A stretch of DNA of 12,746 nucleotides from NCBI GenBank assembly GCA_017536845.1, contig JAFWCP010000597.1, forward strand, positions 1 through 12,746, given 5' to 3'. Positions 1 to 6,767 of this stretch are shown here, one piece after another; the first letter of the stretch is position 1; each line of letters begins with the position of its first letter. A model generated the notes under the pieces. The model made no database searches. It saw only the letters and a program-made list of their open reading frames with translations, and had not been told where the DNA came from. Source of the DNA: Solobacterium sp. Its GTDB lineage: Bacteria > Bacillota_I > Bacilli_A > Erysipelotrichales > Erysipelotrichaceae. Made by a program: the position numbers and the translations under genes.

Positions 1-919
1 CCAGATACATGTCCAGAGAAGCCTGCCGCAGCTGCTCATAATCACTGTTGTGGATGGTGTGTTCTTCATAGCTGCTGTCCATCGTAAAACCGCCTTTAAT
101 GTTATACTTCCTGCCTTCATACGCAAGCAGCCGGTCGGTATCTTCGTCCCTGTACAGGATATATGGTTCCGAATGACGCGTTCCTGTCCGCAGACGGGAA
201 GAGAACCAGTCCCCGTATCTGTCAGAACTGCTGTCGTGATACAGTGTAATCGTACTTCTGCAGTTCAATCCGGATACGTGTACGGGATTCTGAAGCGCAA
301 TCCACTTTTCAAGGAAGCTGTGAATTTCTTCCTCTTCAATCTTTCCCCATAACCGCAGGGAGAAATGGCCACTTGATTCAAAGACCATATGATCCTTCAT
401 CGGGAAATCGTTCAGACAGCCAAAGCCCAGTCCCCTGTTCTTTCCAGCACCGAGCAGTGCTGCATACAGGCGGATCCAGAATGCCCGCTCCTTGCCGAAA
501 ACCTCCGTCAGGATGGGGTTCAGGCCGGACTCATCAAAGAACTTCTCGGCAAGCATGCCGTTGGCAGGATAGCAGTTTAAATCCTTCCATGCCTGCGAGC
601 GGGGAATAAACGTCCAGCCAAAGTTCCTCTTTCTCTCTTCCTCTTCTTCCTGCAGCCTTTTTGCCTCTGCTTCTTCGGCAGCCCGTTTTTCTTCCTCTTC
701 ACGCTGCCGTTTTTCAAGGACGCCCTCTGCACAGTATCTGTCATAGGCCCAGTCCGGCTCCATCATCCCGGGTTCTTCCGCCGGGATGCCGATCACTAAG
801 CTTCCTTTTACATCCGTATCAATGGAAAAATACGGCATATTCCTTTTCAATGCGTAGTATTTGTTGTTTTTGCCAAGCTTGGCATAAGCCGGAACTTTCA
901 CCAGTCGTTTTTCACTCAT
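1..919 (-). CDS. Unrecognised protein, 3' end cut off by window edge
   Basis: The minus strand is open without a stop from an ATG at 919 to the left edge, giving at least 306 residues. An AGGA about 9 bases upstream and a perfect TATAAT at 944-949 support this start. The protein starts MSEKRLVKVPAYAKLG, then has a strongly charged Glu/Arg/Lys-rich stretch at about residues 75-105 that probably forms a long helix or coiled coil. A globular part follows, with phrases such as FGWTFIPRSQAWKDL, FGKERAFWIRLYAALLG and STITLYHDSSSDRYG. I do not recognise the family. The order helical block, then a strand ending in an Asp-containing turn, is vaguely like the front half of IS4/IS1634-type transposases, but no DDE motif can be shown because the C-terminus is missing. 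It is clearly coding: the frame is long and the protein-like composition is sustained. Function is open. Confidence 0.75.
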   Translation of the reverse strand, partial: MSEKRLVKVPAYAKLGKNNKYYALKRNMPYFSIDTDVKGSLVIGIPAEEPGMMEPDWAYDRYCAEGVLEKRQREEEEKRAAEEAEAKRLQEEEEERKRNFGWTFIPRSQAWKDLNCYPANGMLAEKFFDESGLNPILTEVFGKERAFWIRLYAALLGAGKNRGLGFGCLNDFPMKDHMVFESSGHFSLRLWGKIEEEEIHSFLEKWIALQNPVHVSGLNCRSTITLYHDSSSDRYGDWFSSRLRTGTRHSEPYILYRDEDTDRLLAYEGRKYNIKGGFTMDSSYEEHTIHNSDYEQLRQASLDMYL

Positions 920-940
920 AAGCTTTTTCCTGATTCCTCG

Positions 941-961
941 TTCATTATACTGGATAATGAA
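941..961 (-). promoter_or_regulatory. Putative -10 box with overlapping palindrome
   Basis: The bases hold a perfect 8-bp inverted repeat, TTCATTAT and ATAATGAA, separated by 5 bases. The minus-strand -10 hexamer TATAAT (944-949) lies within it, 25 bases before the ATG of the partial gene at 919. No good -35 hexamer is seen at 16-18 bases. A dyad over the -10 box is where a repressor would act, so this may be an operator. That role is inferred from position and symmetry only. Confidence 0.45.
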
Positions 962-1158
962 CCCGGACAGAATGTAATATTGCAAAGCTGATGAAATGAA
1001 CATCCATGTCATTGACAATATCCTGCAGAAACCGATTGTTTCTGAAATGCCGCTTTGCATTTTCCTGTGTTTCAGAATGGCCTGAAAGAGGCAGACAATG
1101 TGCTGTAAACTGGCATTGTTGACGGTCAGATTGTTTTAGACGATCTGTTTCAATAATT

Positions 1159-1203
1159 ATTATTCCCCGTAACTCATTTTTTTGAGGGTTACGGGGGAAT
1201 AAT
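1159..1203. terminator. Long near-perfect hairpin at the end of ORF 1160-1540
   Basis: The left arm ATTATTCCCCGTAAC plus TCA pairs with a right arm TGA, GG, GTTAC, GGGGG, AATAAT. The only flaws are an unpaired GG and one extra G, and the loop is a run of seven T (plus strand). The stem contains the stop codon of the minus-strand ORF. Neither strand has a classic uninterrupted U-tract directly after the stem, so termination is possible but not proven. RNA stabilisation of an upstream message, or the end of a small mobile element, are alternatives. Confidence 0.45.
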
Positions 1204-1540
1204 CCTTGTTTTCTTCACTTTTCGCATCATCGGACAGCCTGAAAACGGTGTCCGGATTCATTTTTGTCTGTTCATCATCTCCAATATCATCCGTTTCTGC
1301 AGACTTTCGCTTCATGACCTCCTGCAGTATCGGGTGCAGGTCATACCAGCCTGATACATCATATGCAGCCACCATATCCTGTGCCATCAGTTCCATAAGC
1401 AGGCGCCTGCTGCCCTTTTCCTGGATGACCTTTTCTTTCGTGCTATCCTCAAGGATTTCCTTCAGCACGGGAAGATTCCTGCAGACAATCAATATATCAG
1501 CTTGCAGTGCATGATTGAATCCGGCATCCTGAAAGATCTC
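1160..1540 (-). CDS. Doubtful small ORF directly downstream of the HU-like gene
   Basis: This frame is open from the HU-like gene's stop (1541-1543) to a stop at 1160-1162, and is in the same frame. No ATG or GTG exists in the first third. The first usable start is TTG at 1492 (110 residues), without a visible ribosome binding site. The encoded peptide is helical and charged (VLKEILEDSTKEKVIQ, LLMELMAQDMVAAYD, HPILQEVMKRK), with an acidic tail ending KKMSYGE. I do not recognise it. It may be a decayed gene remnant, or a real gene whose true start is lost by a frameshift. A short overlapping frame starting at ATG 1528 (MPDSIMHCKLIY) ends near 1493 and could be the lost N-terminus. The last codons form part of the 1159-1203 hairpin. 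Confidence 0.35.
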   Translation of the reverse strand, partial: EIFQDAGFNHALQADILIVCRNLPVLKEILEDSTKEKVIQEKGSRRLLMELMAQDMVAAYDVSGWYDLHPILQEVMKRKSAETDDIGDDEQTKMNPDTVFRLSDDAKSEENKDYSPVTLKKMSYGE

Positions 1541-1812
1541 TTATTCCTTGAGATTTACAAGGTATTTCATTGCTTTTGCCTGGGTGTACACAACTTCAAG
1601 AATCTGCACAGGCGGTTCATTATTGCCGGGATAACGATAACCTCCAACCCTGACCTTGAATGTGCCGAAGTCTGAAATCAGAATGTCTTCCCTTTCCAGC
1701 AGAGAATCCTTTATCTCTTCAAAAACCATGTCCACGATTTCCTTTGCCTCTTTTTATTCAGGGAAAACCTGTCCGCAATCTTCACTGCGATATCTTTTTT
1801 TGTCACTGCCAT
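1541..1812 (-). pseudogene. HU/IHF-family DNA-binding protein, interrupted by a one-base frameshift
   Basis: HU proteins are small dimeric nucleoid proteins that bind and bend DNA. The ATG at 1812 has a strong AAGGAGG 5 bases upstream and begins MAVTKKDIAVKIADRFSLNKK, a typical HU helix 1. In that frame the reading fails after about 33 codons. A -1 shift at the A5 run (1751-1755) restores KEAKEIVDMVFEEIKDSL, then ISDFGTFKVR, matching the HU core motif GFGTFEVR, and ends VVYTQAKAMKYLVNLKE. The joined product is 90 residues, the normal HU length. The DNA-binding arm is unusual: it keeps a proline (about residue 62) but lacks the GRNP-x-TG pattern. The site T_AAA_AAG resembles a -1 slippery heptamer, so recoding is possible. 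A true deletion or a sequencing error is simpler. The gene lies 37 bases after the MerR gene and is probably co-transcribed with it. Confidence 0.75.
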
Positions 1813-1849
1813 AGAATCCTCCTTCTTATATGATTGCCGGGAATGATGT

Positions 1850-2683
1850 TTATTCCCGCCGTATGATTGGAACCTGGATCTTGAAATACATATCCCCGGC
1901 ATCGGTGAACGGAAACTGTGAAAGCACCTCACAGATATAATCGCCATTGACCTGCATATGCATGTTTTCAATCTGCTGTCTGAGACGCTGGGCGTAGGCA
2001 AGCTCCTGTTCTACATTGTCCAGAACAACACACAGGTACAGGCCGTCAGGGAGCCTGCGGATTGTATTCTGTTCAGGATACATCGTATCCGCAAAGACAA
2101 AGGCAAGATCGGATTCGTACGTCTGATGGATGAAGTTTTCCTTCTCGATGATGGTGCCGATGTTTACAAAGTAGGAAGGCGGAAGATGGTTCTCAAACAT
2201 ATAGTTCTGCATATGCCTCAGCATCTTCTCATAGCCGGCATACCCTTCTTCAAAAAAGTTGAACGGTGTCTTCTGCACATCAATCAGCCTTTCCTCAATG
2301 TATTCAAAGTAAGGCAGGCCAAGGGGAGGAAGTGATTTTAATAAACGCAGATTCTTCACAAGGCGAAGAAGGTTGCTGCGGCTGACAGAGAGACGTAAGA
2401 TCTCATCCTTCAGTAAATCCGACTGTACGGCCAGCAGGTCGGCAAGTTTCTCCACGGAAGTCACAGCGAAAAGATCGCGGATTTCGCTTAACGGCATATC
2501 ACAGCTTTTCAGGGCGTGGATCAGATCCAGCTTCACACACTGGCCAAGGGTATAGTACCTGTAGCCGGTATTTGGATCCTGGTATTCCGGTTCCAGAAGC
2601 TGGTTCTTTGCATAAAGACGCAGGGTCTGCGTGCTGACGTGGTTCAGCTCTGCCATCTCGCCGATTTTCAGATATTTATCCAT
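1850..2683 (-). CDS. MerR-family transcriptional activator (BmrR/BltR-like)
   Basis: This is a 277-residue one-component regulator. Residues 4-73 form the MerR winged helix: YLKIGEMAELNHVSTQTLRLYAKNQLL, then the wing phrase DPNTGYRYYTLGQ. A leucine-rich helix at about 75-118 is the usual antiparallel dimerisation coil. The C-terminal 150 residues read like a GyrI/BmrR-type small-molecule binding domain (paired strands, ending DAGDMYFKIQVPI). In this family the effector domain binds hydrophobic or cationic ligands, and the dimer untwists a promoter with an over-long spacer. Just such a promoter lies in the divergent intergenic region at 2740-2770, so the dehydrogenase at 2802 is the likely target. 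AGGAAAG about 10 bases upstream supports the ATG at 2683. The ligand cannot be read from the sequence. Confidence 0.92.
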   Translation of the reverse strand: MDKYLKIGEMAELNHVSTQTLRLYAKNQLLEPEYQDPNTGYRYYTLGQCVKLDLIHALKSCDMPLSEIRDLFAVTSVEKLADLLAVQSDLLKDEILRLSVSRSNLLRLVKNLRLLKSLPPLGLPYFEYIEERLIDVQKTPFNFFEEGYAGYEKMLRHMQNYMFENHLPPSYFVNIGTIIEKENFIHQTYESDLAFVFADTMYPEQNTIRRLPDGLYLCVVLDNVEQELAYAQRLRQQIENMHMQVNGDYICEVLSQFPFTDAGDMYFKIQVPIIRRE

Positions 2684-2710
2684 GATTTCATCTTTCCTTT
2701 TCCATATTCT

Positions 2711-2716
2711 ATTGTA
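2711..2716 (-). promoter_or_regulatory. Possible -10 box of the MerR gene
   Basis: TACAAT on the minus strand lies 27 bases before the MerR ATG. No convincing -35 hexamer is seen, so this is tentative. It is about 27 bases from the MerR operator, which would allow autoregulation. Confidence 0.3.
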
Positions 2717-2739
2717 CAGAAAATCAGAACAGAAGGGGC

Positions 2740-2770
2740 TTGACTTTATAGCAGGTATAAAGTTTACAAT
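2740..2770 (+). promoter_or_regulatory. MerR-type promoter/operator for the dehydrogenase gene
   Basis: The -35 box TTGACT (2740-2745) and -10 box TACAAT (2765-2770) are separated by exactly 19 bases, the over-long spacer typical of MerR-activated promoters. Inside sits a perfect dyad, ACTTTATA (2743-2750) and TATAAAGT (2756-2763), with 5 bases between the arms. The centre is GCAGG. The divergent MerR gene starts 57 bases to the left, so both position and form fit direct activation by it. Confidence 0.88.
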
Positions 2771-2801
2771 GCAGATAAGATAAATCTTACAGGAGGATCA
2801 T

Positions 2802-3890
2802 ATGGACAGAAAAGTCACTTTCGTACAGTACGGCTGCGGCAAGATGGGCAAGTATCTGATGCGTTACGGCATGGAAAAGGGTGCTGAACTGATCGGTGCG
2901 TTTGACATGAACCCGGCCATTCAGGGCAAGGATGTATGTGAAATCATCCAGCATGGCTATGAAGAAACAGGCATCAGGATCATGCCGTCATCCGAAGCGG
3001 ATGCTTTCTTCAAAGAGCATCATCCGGATGTATGCATCATCGCGACAAGAAGCACGGTTGCAGAACTGGAAGATATTCTGACCGTATGCGCGAACAACGG
3101 CGTCAACGCCATTACGACATGTGAAGAAGCACTGTATCCCTGGAACTCTTCCCCGGCTCTTACAAAGAAGCTGGATGAGCTGGCAAAGAAAGGCGGCTGC
3201 ACCCTGACCGGTGTCGGCTATTGTGACCTTTACTGGGGGACAATGGTCACCAATTTCATGGGTGCCCAGGCTTCCATCAAAAAGATTGTCGGTTCCAGCT
3301 GGTACAACGTTGAGGATTACGGCATTGCCCTGGCCGAAGGCCATGGTGCCGGCCTTACCATTGAGGAATTCGAGAAGACCATCGGTGCCTACAATGACTA
3401 CTCATCCGAAGAAATCAGGAAGGCTGTGGAAAGCGGTGAATATGTACCTTCCTACATGTGGAACCAGAACGGCTGGCTGTGCGCCAAGCTTGGCCTGCAC
3501 ATCACTTCCCAGACCCAGAAATGCATTCCTACCACATGGCCCACGGACCTGAAGTCAGAGACGCTTGGCTTTACGGTCAAAGCAGGAAATGCGACCGGCA
3601 TGAGAGCCATCGTGACAACGGAAACCGAAGAAGGCATTACCTTTGAAACAGAGTGTGTAGGCAAGGTCTTCGCACCGGAAGAATTCGACAAGAATGAATG
3701 GACCATCTATGGCGAACCTGATTCTTCCCTGGTATGCAATAAGCCGGCTACCGTAGAACTGACATGCGCCAACATCATCAACCGCATCCCGCAGCTGATC
3801 GATGCTCCATCAGGCTATGTCACAACGGACCAGTATCCGTATAACATCTACTGCATCAAGCCGCTGAACGAATACGTCAAGACAAAATAA
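2802..3890 (+). CDS. NAD(P)-dependent dehydrogenase, 2,4-diaminopentanoate dehydrogenase / DapB-like
   Basis: This is a 362-residue cytosolic oxidoreductase. The N-terminus is a Rossmann fold with the dinucleotide loop VQYGCGKMG (residues 8-16). An Asp follows the second strand (GAFDMNP, about residue 35), which would favour NAD over NADP. HHPDVCIIATRS and NGVNAITTCEE match the later strands of dihydrodipicolinate reductase-like enzymes. The C-terminal half (GVGYCDLYWGTMVTNF onward) resembles the catalytic part of 2,4-diaminopentanoate dehydrogenase, which acts in ornithine fermentation. The other ornithine genes (D-ornithine aminomutase, AKP thiolase) are not in the window, so the substrate is uncertain; amino acid, diamine or imine are options. 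AGGAGG lies 5 bases before the ATG. The gene stands alone between a MerR-type promoter and a strong terminator, suggesting an effector-induced single-gene response. Confidence 0.85.
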   Translation: MDRKVTFVQYGCGKMGKYLMRYGMEKGAELIGAFDMNPAIQGKDVCEIIQHGYEETGIRIMPSSEADAFFKEHHPDVCIIATRSTVAELEDILTVCANNGVNAITTCEEALYPWNSSPALTKKLDELAKKGGCTLTGVGYCDLYWGTMVTNFMGAQASIKKIVGSSWYNVEDYGIALAEGHGAGLTIEEFEKTIGAYNDYSSEEIRKAVESGEYVPSYMWNQNGWLCAKLGLHITSQTQKCIPTTWPTDLKSETLGFTVKAGNATGMRAIVTTETEEGITFETECVGKVFAPEEFDKNEWTIYGEPDSSLVCNKPATVELTCANIINRIPQLIDAPSGYVTTDQYPYNIYCIKPLNEYVKTK

Positions 3891-3903
3891 GCTGTATGCA
3901 GAG

Positions 3904-3939
3904 GACCGTACTTCCTGACAGGAGGTACGATCTTTTTTT
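3904..3939 (+). terminator. Rho-independent terminator of the dehydrogenase gene
   Basis: A 12-bp stem, GACCGTACTTCC against GGAGGTACGATC, with one mismatch and one G-U pair closes a TGACA loop. It is followed directly by seven T. It starts 14 bases after the stop codon of the dehydrogenase gene. Confidence 0.92.
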
Positions 3940-4048
3940 CTTACAGTTAAAGGTCATTCCGATTTCATCTTACCGATCCATGCACGTGATCAGGTGCTTA
4001 TTTCACAGGTATTGAAACAGGATCTGCCATCTCTGACAGACCCATGTA

Positions 4049-6049
4049 TTACTTTTCTTCCAGCACCATGACCGACCAAGGTTCAAGGATGAGATCCTGC
4101 CCTGCGGCAATGTCACGGTTCCGCCGCAGTTCGACCGTTTCGAATGCAGGCGCCCTGGCGGTAATGGTTCCCTGTGAATAGTTGAAGAAATACATGATCT
4201 TCTGGCCAAAGTCATTGATGCCCTTGCGGATGATCAGCGGGAAGTGCCCTTCTGTTTCAATGCCGGCGCTTTCGGCAGCCTGATGGATGATGCTTTCCAA
4301 TAGTTCATCACTGCATTTTGTGCCGATATAGTACGCATGGCCTTTGCCATAGGCATTGACGGTTGCAGCAGAATACTTTCCCCAGCTGGGATGGTCATAG
4401 CAGACAAGGGTTTCCGCTGTATCCGGCTTTATGAGTTCCATGAAGACTTCTGCCTTCCCGACATTACCCAGCGCATTCTTCAGACCGGTATTGACAGGGA
4501 ATGTGAATTCGTTGTAGCTCATACCGAAAGCCTGATGCAGGATATGCGGTTTGACATCGGGATAGACCTTCGTATCCTCGTTGGCATAGGCGGTTTTGAA
4601 GGTGGCAAGGATGGTTCCTCCCTCCTTTGCAAACCGGTCCAGCCGATTGAGGATTTCTTCATCTGCGTCATACAGGGCAGGAATGACAATCATGTCGTAA
4701 TCAGAAAGACTGTCTGCTTCCGGGCTGATGAAATCACATTCATTATTCATCCGGTATAACGCATCATACACCCATCTGACAATGTCGTTATAGAACGTAT
4801 GGGCGCTGAAAGACGCATTCATATCCATGGGGAAGCTGTTTAAGGCGGTAAGGGCTTCGTTGCTTACCAGCACTGCCGTTCTGTTTTTCTTTTTCAGGTT
4901 TACCAGATGCGGGCCGATGCGTCTGAGCTCACTGCTGATTTCACATACAGCATCATAAACACTGTTTTCCCGGAAGTCATGGGTCAGGATACCCATCCAG
5001 TATGTCTCAGCACTGTTGTGGATGGAATGCCAGTGCCAGTAGCTGATGCCGTTGGCACCTGAGGCGAAATGACTGTATGCCTGCTGCAGCAGCTGGCCGT
5101 CAAACGGCAGCCAGTCCGGAAAGCCGTGTGCCTGTGTTTCCAGTACAAGGTAATTGTCATGCTTAAGGGATCTTGCCATATCACCGCCGAAGGCAATTTC
5201 AGCCCCGGTCAGTCTGTCCTGAGTGGGATGATAGATATCACAGCCTGTCAGGGTCAGGCATTTTGCGGCATGGAAGTGGTTGACCCGAGGCTGTACGCCG
5301 AAGGAATACCCCCTCCATTCATAGTCAAAGTTATGGGTGATGAACTGGTCATCTCTTTTATACTGTCTGACAATGTCCGCCTGCCAGGCAAGGAAGTCAT
5401 CCACCAGGGTTCTGCGGAATTTATCAAACTCCCCTTTCAATGATCCGTTGATGGAGCCTCTGATATCAGGAAAGACATCCCAGTCTGACAGGGCATTGCT
5501 CCAATACGCAAGGCCGAAGGCTTTGTTCATTGCCTGGATGTCATCATGGAACCGTTCTCTGAGATGTCTGACAAAGGCTTTCTGAATCCCTTCATTGACA
5601 GCATCGTAGTATTTGGTTTCATTGTCAATCTGATAGCCGATGACGCATTTCCTGTTCGCCGTTACTTCCAGAAGCTGCCGGATGATCCTTTCCGCCGCTT
5701 CCCGATAAGCAGGTGAGCTGATATCCATCAGCTGCCTGGCCCCGTACATGGCCGGGCCATGGTCCGTATCCGCCATGATTTCCGGGTGCTGGTGTACAAG
5801 CCAGTAAGGAACGGCATAGGTGGGTGTGCCGATGATGACATCAATTCCGGCTTCTTCCATGGCGTCCATGACCCGGATGACTGATGTAAAGTCAAAAGTA
5901 TCCTGATCCGGCTGTTCCGTACTCCAGGTGGATTCGGCAATCCTGACCATGTTGATGCCGGCCTTTTTCATCATTTCGATGTCCTTGTCAAGCCTGTCAA
6001 AGGGCATATACTCGTCGTAATATGCACATCCGTAAATGATCTGGTTCAT
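4049..6049 (-). CDS. GH42 family beta-galactosidase
   Basis: This is a 666-residue glycoside hydrolase that removes terminal beta-galactosyl units, probably from lactose or plant/host galacto-oligosaccharides. There is no signal peptide, so it acts inside the cell. Residues 1-380 form the catalytic TIM barrel: YYDEYMPFDRLDKDIEMMKKAG, RIAESTWSTEQP, IIGTPTYAVPYWL, then YQIDNE with the acid/base Glu144. The nucleophile is Glu304 in LVLETQAHG. YWHWHSIHN (338-346) is a substrate-site block common in this family. Residues 390-590 form the trimerisation domain, with a small beta domain after it. The ATG at 6049 is preferred: AGGAG lies 6 bases upstream and GH42 proteins begin at this YY(D/P)E motif. 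An open frame continues 101 codons upstream but crosses the promoter and hairpin. No sugar transporter or regulator adjoins it, so the physiological substrate is unknown. Confidence 0.95.
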   Translation of the reverse strand: MNQIIYGCAYYDEYMPFDRLDKDIEMMKKAGINMVRIAESTWSTEQPDQDTFDFTSVIRVMDAMEEAGIDVIIGTPTYAVPYWLVHQHPEIMADTDHGPAMYGARQLMDISSPAYREAAERIIRQLLEVTANRKCVIGYQIDNETKYYDAVNEGIQKAFVRHLRERFHDDIQAMNKAFGLAYWSNALSDWDVFPDIRGSINGSLKGEFDKFRRTLVDDFLAWQADIVRQYKRDDQFITHNFDYEWRGYSFGVQPRVNHFHAAKCLTLTGCDIYHPTQDRLTGAEIAFGGDMARSLKHDNYLVLETQAHGFPDWLPFDGQLLQQAYSHFASGANGISYWHWHSIHNSAETYWMGILTHDFRENSVYDAVCEISSELRRIGPHLVNLKKKNRTAVLVSNEALTALNSFPMDMNASFSAHTFYNDIVRWVYDALYRMNNECDFISPEADSLSDYDMIVIPALYDADEEILNRLDRFAKEGGTILATFKTAYANEDTKVYPDVKPHILHQAFGMSYNEFTFPVNTGLKNALGNVGKAEVFMELIKPDTAETLVCYDHPSWGKYSAATVNAYGKGHAYYIGTKCSDELLESIIHQAAESAGIETEGHFPLIIRKGINDFGQKIMYFFNYSQGTITARAPAFETVELRRNRDIAAGQDLILEPWSVMVLEEK

Positions 6050-6087
6050 ATTCTTCTCCTGATGATATTCCGTGTTTTTTCTGTTCC

Positions 6088-6117
6088 AGTATAGACCTTT
6101 TTCATTTCCTGTATCAA
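6088..6117 (-). promoter_or_regulatory. Promoter of the beta-galactosidase gene
   Basis: On the minus strand TTGATA (-35, 6112-6117) and TATACT (-10, 6088-6093) are separated by 18 bases, each differing by one base from consensus. The -10 lies 38 bases before the ATG at 6049. No catabolite-response palindrome is apparent near it. Confidence 0.7.
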
Positions 6118-6153
6118 CAGAGATAGAATTCAAAAAGTAAGGCTTTTGAAAAG

Positions 6154-6180
6154 AAAACTTCCGCAGACTGCGGAAGCTTT
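6154..6180 (-). terminator. Terminator-like hairpin downstream of the HigA-like gene
   Basis: A perfect 9-bp stem, CTTCCGCAG and CTGCGGAAG, surrounds a single-base loop. It is flanked by AAA and TTT that extend pairing past one mismatch. On the minus strand it is followed by TTTTCTTTTC, on the plus strand by CTTTGTTTTT, so it could work both ways. The only gene reading into it is the HigA-like gene, about 190 bases upstream. It also insulates the beta-galactosidase promoter. Confidence 0.75.
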
Positions 6181-6365
6181 GTTTTTCGGATGTCGAAGTC
6201 TGACCTTCTTCGCCAGGTATTTCTTTCTGTCCTGTCAGATAACGTGATCTGCAGGGCTGTTCGCTGGTCTGTGGGATGAACATTCGCAGCCAATACCGCG
6301 CGGGAAACCCCTGACAGAATCCGTTGTTGACATCCAGTGTGATCGAGCTCATGCATCATGCAGGC

Positions 6366-6662
6366 TTACACTGATGAATCCGAAAAAGGATGTATGGTTT
6401 CTGATTCTTCGGCCAATTCCGGTTCTGCGTTTCTTACATCAATATCATTCTGCAGGTTGAGGAAGTATCGATCTGATACGCCAAAATACCTTGCCAGGCG
6501 AATGGATGTATCGGCAGAAATCTTTTTTCTGTCATGCAGGATATCCTGAATCCTGGATACCGGAACATGGATATCCTTTGCAAGGCGATAAGCTGTGATA
6601 TGCATCGGTTCCATGAATTCCTCATACAGAATCTCACTGATCTTAGGTGTTTCAATCATCAT
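6366..6662 (-). CDS. HigA/VapI-family antitoxin, Xre-type HTH, without visible toxin
   Basis: This is a 98-residue DNA-binding protein. The sequence ISEILYEEFMEPMHITAYRLAKDI, then VPVSRIQDILHDRKKISADTSIRLARYFG and YFLNLQNDID follow the HigA pattern almost throughout. In that pattern a proline-capped first helix leads into an Xre helix-turn-helix (about residues 24-65) and the phrase FWLNLQ. HigA normally neutralises the RNase HigB and represses the higBA promoter. Here no HigB gene is seen: upstream is the ABC ATPase stop with a 105-base gap, and downstream is non-coding. It may be an orphan antitoxin, an anti-addiction gene or simply a repressor. Start: ATG 6662 or the next ATG at 6659; a TTG at 6668 is less likely. 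The ribosome site is weak. The acidic tail (ELAEESETIHPFSDSSV) is longer than in compact HigA proteins. Confidence 0.9.
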   Translation of the reverse strand: MMIETPKISEILYEEFMEPMHITAYRLAKDIHVPVSRIQDILHDRKKISADTSIRLARYFGVSDRYFLNLQNDIDVRNAEPELAEESETIHPFSDSSV

Positions 6663-6726
6663 AACCAATACTCTTTGTTTGTTTTTGTTTTTCCTGCTCT
6701 GTTCTAATATGTTCTTTACAGTTTCC

Positions 6727-6735
6727 AGTATAACA
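6727..6735 (-). promoter_or_regulatory. Extended -10 promoter of the HigA-like gene
   Basis: The minus strand reads TGT-TATACT, an extended -10 element, 65 bases before the ATG. The -35 region is poor, as is common with extended -10 promoters. It lies after the stop codon of the ABC ATPase gene, so the HigA-like gene can be expressed apart from the large operon. No terminator separates them, so read-through is also possible. Confidence 0.5.
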
Positions 6736-6767
6736 GGCTAATCCCTCTCGCCAGATTCTGTCGATTT

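Larger units (their letters stand above)
6050..6365. other. Non-coding gap between beta-galactosidase and HigA-like genes
   Basis: This 316-base stretch holds the beta-galactosidase promoter and the 6158-6176 hairpin. Positions 6180-6360 contain only frames with no recognisable protein (minus-strand frames from 6352 and 6359, rich in Arg, Cys and Pro). I looked here for a HigB toxin on the minus strand and found none. Decayed coding sequence is possible but unproven. Confidence 0.6.

Noticed and set aside
373..921. Plus-strand ORFs at 50-921
   Set aside because: They overlap the long minus-strand frame, are Ser/Pro/Arg/Cys-rich and lack ribosome sites, so they are shadows.
3983..4002. Imperfect palindrome GCACGTGATCAGGTGC near the end of the beta-galactosidase gene as a terminator
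   Set aside because: The stem has two mismatches at its middle and no U-tract on the minus strand.
6050..6352. A 101-codon N-terminal extension of the beta-galactosidase frame
   Set aside because: It crosses the promoter and the 6158-6176 hairpin, has no GH42 similarity or signal peptide, and a good ribosome site lies before ATG 6049.
6663..6767. Possible HigB toxin gene in front of the HigA-like gene
   Set aside because: The 105 bases are too short and contain no HigB motif; they hold a promoter instead.
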